From NCBI RefSeq assembly GCF_026151205.1, contig NC_087083.1:6736460-6800459 (forward strand): a stretch of 64,000 nt of DNA, written 5' to 3'. The translations under genes were made by a program, and so were the position numbers. The notes under the pieces are model-generated. The model was not told the DNA's origin, ran no database searches, and saw only the letters and a program-made list of their open reading frames with translations. Position 1 is the stretch's first letter; each line of letters begins with the position of its first letter. This DNA comes from Bolinopsis microptera (taxonomy: Eukaryota > Ctenophora > Tentaculata > Lobata > Bolinopsidae). This document shows positions 59,136-64,000 of the stretch, in pieces.

Positions 59136-59240
59136 TGTAACAAGGGTAACCAGTAGTTGTCTAGTGTTACTGGTCACTTACTAGTGTTACTGGTCACTTA
59201 CTAGTGTTACTGGTCACTTACTAGTGTTACTGGTCACGTA
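59136..59240. repeat. 20-bp minisatellite beside an inverted piece of the 32-bp unit
   Basis: Four copies of TTACTAGTGTTACTGGTCAC. Just before them (59136-59170) the sequence matches the 32-bp unit in inverted orientation, so the two arrays probably share an origin. Confidence 0.85.
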
Positions 59241-61395
59241 CTATACTGGACTATACTGATCAGGTATAGTCAATGCTGAAAGGGGATCCCTGGCTATACG
59301 GACAAATGAAAAAAAATCAATTAACATCGGCACAGAACTACAAAATGAGGCGAATGACTGCAATGAAAAACTGAAACCCCAGCAGTCAAATAGTAAGAAG
59401 GGGAAAAACCAGAAATTCTCAAAAACATATTCTAGATATGGTAATGAATAAATGTTCATTTGAGGGCAAATGAGAACTACCCAAATAGAAATAGGATTCA
59501 CTGGCACAACATCCAAAACAACATAATATTCATATTAAAATTTTATCACCGTAAAATAACATAACCGCAGTTGTAACTGTGTAAATTCTGTAACATATAT
59601 TGAAAAAACCAAAGTCGGACGGAGAAAGAACCCTTATTATAGAGACCCGGTAAACAGTAGAAACACCCTCTAACAACCACCAACTACAGAGTTGGGAACA
59701 CAATATGATTACGAGCTCCAGAGAGCCCTATAAACGAGGTATTACATGAACATTGGACCAACAGTAGAACAGTAGTACTGGTAGGACTGTACACTAGAGC
59801 TGTAGTAGGTCTTTTCTCCGAGTTAATTGCAAGAGTACTGATCCCTTCTGACTAATGTAACCTGGACATGGTTTCTCATTCTATTTACTGCTCTGCTCTG
59901 CCTATATGACTTTACTAAATGGACCTTACAGTCTACGGAGCCCTCTTAATCTACGCGGTATTCTTTGTTCAACCTAATTCATGAGACAGTTTTAATTCAA
60001 CTCTCGGTTTAAGAAACCCTTTTAAAATTACATAATCTTACAATGACGTCACTAAGCTAAATGTGACGTCACCAGTCTAAATATGACGTCACCAAGCTGT
60101 GATGTTATACTAAAATGAGCACTGTGGTGTCTTCAAGCGTCACTAAAATGAGACACTCTGGACAATCACTGGAGAGAGGCGGAAACTATTCAATTAACAG
60201 CAGCATGTACAGCGGAGAAGGAGAGTAAATACTTGCTGTGCAGAACAGTCAAGCGTTTAACTTAGCGTCAGTAGTCAGTGTGATGACGTCACGTGTCAGT
60301 GTGATGACGTCATGTTCGTAATATCAGCCCACTTTCTCCGAATGACTGATAGGGTGGGGATCCTCATGGAGGTATAGAGAACGTGAGTTTTAAAGTTACA
60401 TAATTATTGTACCCCGCATCCTTGAAGATATAACACTACATGTCATATGGCATAATTAAAATTAGCAAAGATGGTGGTATCAAAAAATTTGCGAAGCTGA
60501 CAAAGGAAAAAGAAATAACGACGATCACAGTCACAGCTATGATCGTGAAACTATTGCACATTATGCGAGGATTCTATTTTAGTGCAGTTATTGGACATAT
60601 CCTGCTACAGCAGAACAATACGTTACTACAGCAGAACAATACGTTGCTGTATGAATAAAAAGGAGTTAATATTGAAATTAGATACATAGCTTCTATAGAG
60701 CCTACCAAACAGGATGTAAATTAGAATTTAGAACTTAAGGTGCAACTTCTGATCATTAGCAGAGATCGAATCAGAACACACCCCGGTCCTTATAATGACA
60801 GGTAACAGTGTAACAACAGTGTGACAACAGTGCAACAACTCTGTAACAACTCTGTAACACCTGATGAGTACTTGACAAACAAGTAGTATGTATGTGCTAA
60901 AAACTTAAAAAGCACCATATCTAGCCGTGTATTACTATTATCGTGTGTGTTGCAGGGAAATGGTATTTATTTGTATATCCACTTCCAGCTAATAAAAACA
61001 CGTGATGCCCAAATAAGGTAATGATAAGACTAACAGTTAGTATAAAATAAACAGTTACTGTGAGTAGTGGCGTGAGATATGCAAGTATGCGGCATTATTA
61101 TTCCTACTTTAATCAAATATCAACATTATTCGCTGGATGATTAGTCAATTTGTACAAATTCTTGGACGGTTAGTGTAACACTACTTACCAATGACAGAGC
61201 TAATACTCCTATTACTAGGATGTATTGGGAGATTATATAATCAACACTAACAGCTATAAACTCGTTCAATCTTGCCACGCAAATAATCACTAACGATAGT
61301 ACTAGTTGAGTAGTTGCGAGAGAATGTTAGTACTTACTGATATTAGTTTCTAACACTACTCTACTAACACTTACTAGTATACTAGTGTTTACTCC
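59241..61395. other. No confident gene; CRE-like sites
   Basis: TGACGTCAC words occur at about 60042, 60064 and 60084, and again at 60285 and 60305, in two short clusters. A 21-base direct repeat (CTACAGCAGAACAATACGTT) is at 60604 and 60625. Open frames here look spurious; one at 59241-59516 has an antisense frame rich in Lys and Asn that may be an old retroelement fragment. Confidence 0.4.
60999..61018 (+). promoter_or_regulatory. Composite E-box/CArG motif, copy 9
   Basis: CACGTGATGCCCAAATAAGG, the same variant as copy 1 at 37693 and followed by a similar GTTATGATAA/GTAATGATAA stretch, so the two are more alike than the minimal motif requires. Confidence 0.5.
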
Positions 61396-62698
61396 TTTTT
61401 TTTTTGTTTGAAAACCAGTTTTTGCTGGTACCCATAAGGGCTTTGGAACCAATATATAATAAATTGTATGAATAAATCAAATCCCCGTGGGGCACGCGAC
61501 ATTCAAGATCTAGTTGCAAGCACATGTTATAAAACATTGTAAAATAGCCTCAAGACCAGAACTGCATATTGCTTGGGCTTCCAGCCCAGTTTGCTCAACA
61601 GTTCGTGGCCTACTTACCTAACTTAAAACCTTAGTGCAATGCTTGCAACAACTAAAATCCTATTCTATAACTAAGTTACCCTATTACGTATAATCTAGAA
61701 GAGTGATGCAAAAAGTCAACTGATAACGCAACACAGTCTAATCATACTCTTATCAGTAGTTCCTCTAACCTCTGTTCTCAGTTATACAAAAAGTTTTAAC
61801 TCTATGAAATTAACGTCACACACATACACAAATGCTTGACTTTCTCAAATAATTAGTCACTCAGCGACACAAACTTTGTTGTTTTTAATGTAATATTTCT
61901 TGCTCGGGTCCTTCTTGATTCCCTCTTTCATTTCCTGTACGAGCTTTTGGCGAGAGATTCGCTCATCCTGCGACCTGTCTGGAGATAAGTAGAGTTTGTT
62001 GTAGTTGAAATTGTAGTCTGCCACATCAACCGATTTCAAGACTTTTGCTCTGCTCAGAAATTCACGTACAATTTCAGGATCTCGCAAAGTAACTTTTATC
62101 GGCCGTGATCGAGGGCTGTCAGACTTCTTTACTCCACTCTCTCAATGTTTGTTATAGTCGGCCTTCCAATGAACTTCATAAAACCCCAAATATCACCCAC
62201 GAGATCCCGTTCGTTCATTTCTTGCTCTTCACATTCGAGCTGTTCTGGGGCCCCGAAGATGATAAAGTTTTTCGACCGATCATCTTCTGTAATCGCCGAT
62301 TTCACAGCCATTTTGATTTTAGCTGGAGAGATATCAGAAGCTACGCTGTTATTCTTCACAACATCTGTAAACAGTTTCATTTCTGTTTTCACTGTCTCCT
62401 TCACTGAAGCTAGTTTACCAGATTTGCATTGGATGAGCTCGTTCTGAGTTTTTATCTGTTCTGATTTCTGTTGGTCAAGCGTCTCTGCTGCTGATCTCAA
62501 AACATTTCTCGATTTACATATCATAGACCCCATCTTCAAAACTATTTCGGTTATTACATCCTTTGTAACGCCTTTTGGCTTGAACAAGTCATGAGTGAGG
62601 TCCTCTAGTTTCCTGCAATTAAGATTCGCTAAAACCGAGTCTGATAAGTCCTCAATCTGTTTCTCCAGTTCGTGAAGTGTACTGACCGAAAATTCCAT
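61396..62698 (-). mobile_element. LINE ORF1-like element with poly(A) end
   Basis: The minus-strand unit begins with the frame at 62698 and ends in an A-rich tail (a run of about ten T on the plus strand at 61396-61406). Just before the tail is a small hairpin, ACCAG-CAAAAA-CTGGT. No reverse transcriptase follows the ORF, so this is either a truncated or internally deleted LINE or a non-autonomous ORF1-only copy. Its position is upstream of the large minus-strand gene. Confidence 0.7.
61857..62698 (-). pseudogene. LINE ORF1-like protein, broken by a one-base frameshift
   Basis: The first part (62698-62129) is a coiled-coil-rich region of about 190 residues leading into KNFIIFGAPEQ, the start of an RNA-binding fold common in LINE ORF1-type proteins of invertebrates. 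The second part (62087-61857) continues with a RDPEIVREFLSRAKVLK stretch and LSPDRSQDERISRQKLV, the conserved second half of the same domain. Between them, near 62122-62128, the frame shifts by one base and a TAA ends the first part. Together they would make about 280 residues, a typical size. The break suggests a dead copy. Confidence 0.75.
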
Positions 62699-63540
62699 AT
62701 TGTGTATACTTCGTGTATAGCAAAGCTGCACAGTAAAAGGCAGTGCAATTACCTATTTACTGATAAGAGACAACTGATATCAACTCACAAGCGAAAAGAT
62801 TGATTGCACACTCGTAGAGCGTAATTACTAGAGCGTTACTTATACCTATCTTAAAGACGTTAGAAATATAACAGGTAACGTAATTGTAACAATAAAACCA
62901 TTTTATAACAATAACGTTGCACATTTAATTTTAACGTCAGCATAAAGTATGAGGGCTAAGAGTGGATCAGTACAAACATATTATATTTGAGTATACGGTG
63001 CTTTACCAGGCAGTGGCTCACTCGCAAAATACGGTACTTTGTGTATCGCACCCAGGTGCCGAGCCCAATTACCGAAATCTTCTAATAATCCAGAAATGTA
63101 CAAGCTCTTATGTACACTGTCATGCTGGTGCAAGCTTGTTTTACAAGTTTATGTGCGCCCCGAGTGTACGAATAATCAATTAGTCAATAACTAGCCAGTA
63201 ATTTGGAAGGGATTGTTTATAAGCTGTGCCTAGAGGGGGTTCTGTATGTAAATATGTTAATTAAAGCTATTAATTCTAAGTGAGATTGTGTAGAGAATTG
63301 GACTATAAGCTAGCTAACAATTACCTATACTTACCTATGAAATAAGTAATGTAGAACAAGGACTAGTTACTAGGTAACTGTTATGTTACCTAGTAAGCAA
63401 TGTAGGACAGTGTATGTTAACAATTAGGGTTGCTACTATTTACTAAAATAGAAGCAGATTTAAGTGGGCACATATAGTATCAACTACAACAACACAAATG
63501 TAGCTGCAAGGCAATCAGCGAGCTTATGTCACAGTCAGGT
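62699..63540. other. Non-coding flank
   Basis: AT-rich. No gene or repeat recognised. Confidence 0.4.
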
Positions 63541-63590
63541 CACGTGACAGAAACTCCGCAGTCACGTGGCTAACACGTGATAGACACGTG
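63541..63590. promoter_or_regulatory. Cluster of four CACGTG E-boxes
   Basis: CACGTG at 63541, 63563, 63574 and 63585, within 50 bases; a TCATGTGAC follows at 63598. Another candidate bHLH-binding cluster. Confidence 0.45.
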
Positions 63591-64000
63591 TTCTAGTCAT
63601 GTGACTGATACCATTGTGGTGCGTGCTGGTATCGGGGCTGAATCGTCCCAGCTAGTAAGGTATATTGCTCTCATTTCTAGTCACATATAGACATCTCACA
63701 TTGTGTGCAATAACGCTGCAATGAGGCAACTACCTTATCGGACCTTATTTGTAACTATATGTTACATACATTCCACTAGAAGAAGCCGACTCTCGTAGTT
63801 AGATACAATCAGGAGTAAACAACAGTCAGTCCTCTGCGGTGTTTAGCAGTCTAGCAGCACTGGGATTCGCAGGGCAGAATCGATTAGTTCAAACACAGTT
63901 AATTAGTGGGTGCTGAATATTTGAAATCACCGTGGGATTATGTGATCAGCTTTGGACAAGTATATTTTACCCCAGACTTCACATTCGACAAGTGGGAAGT
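63591..64000. other. Right edge of window with a lone transposon end
   Basis: ACCTTATCGGACCTTATTTG at 63731-63750 matches the left end of the elements at 1968 and 2688. No right end is visible before the window stops, so this may be the start of another copy or a solo end. Nothing else recognised. Confidence 0.5.

Overview
The window is AT-rich animal DNA. Genes are split by GT-AG introns, many introns carry repeats, and there are non-LTR retrotransposon fragments, a tRNA-derived SINE, DNA-transposon relics, many minisatellites and AATAAA poly(A) signals. A complete SID-1/SIDT-type gene points to an invertebrate metazoan. I cannot name the species; several marine invertebrate lineages would fit.

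Left part (1-21 kb). After a 14-bp minisatellite and a family of DNA elements whose ends read ACCTTATCGGACC (one holding a truncated LINE), a full SIDT gene runs on the plus strand from 6145 to 14586. I could chain 18 exons with matching intron phases into an 834-residue protein, close to the usual family size. It has a signal peptide and the Ser/His/Asp/His/His residues of the family. Its introns hold a SINE and a roughly 1.8-kb dispersed repeat that recurs inverted at 41-43 kb. Downstream lies a 3.1-kb inverted repeat (15976-19090), each arm made of tandem units of about 175 bp, then a dead LINE.

Right part (21-54 kb). The minus strand carries what looks like one very large gene with alternative first exons. 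A constant 3' part (26683 to 21475) encodes Pro/Gln-rich sequence and two membrane segments. Upstream are at least five separate start exons (53443, 50037, 33285, 31308 and 29012), mostly Gly/Lys/Pro-rich or basic. The routes from four of them end in phase-2 donors that fit the phase-2 acceptor at 26683. The fifth (53443) and the exon at 50037 both end in phase 1 and fit a shared microexon at 48244. This resembles the UGT1 or protocadherin layout (variable N-termini, common C-terminus), but I recognise no known family. A small, possibly KxDL-like gene sits in one of its introns. One join in the constant part (23139 to 22069) does not keep frame and is unresolved.

Far right (54-64 kb). No confident host gene is visible. 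The stretch holds minisatellites (including a 32-bp array at 58.4-59.0 kb), clusters of CACGTG and TGACGTCA sites, a small MITE and a broken LINE ORF1-like element with a poly(A) end. A composite 20-bp motif joining an E-box to a CArG-like box occurs nine times between 37.7 and 61 kb and was not noticed elsewhere in the window. It may belong to the regulation of the multi-promoter gene or may be a small dispersed repeat.
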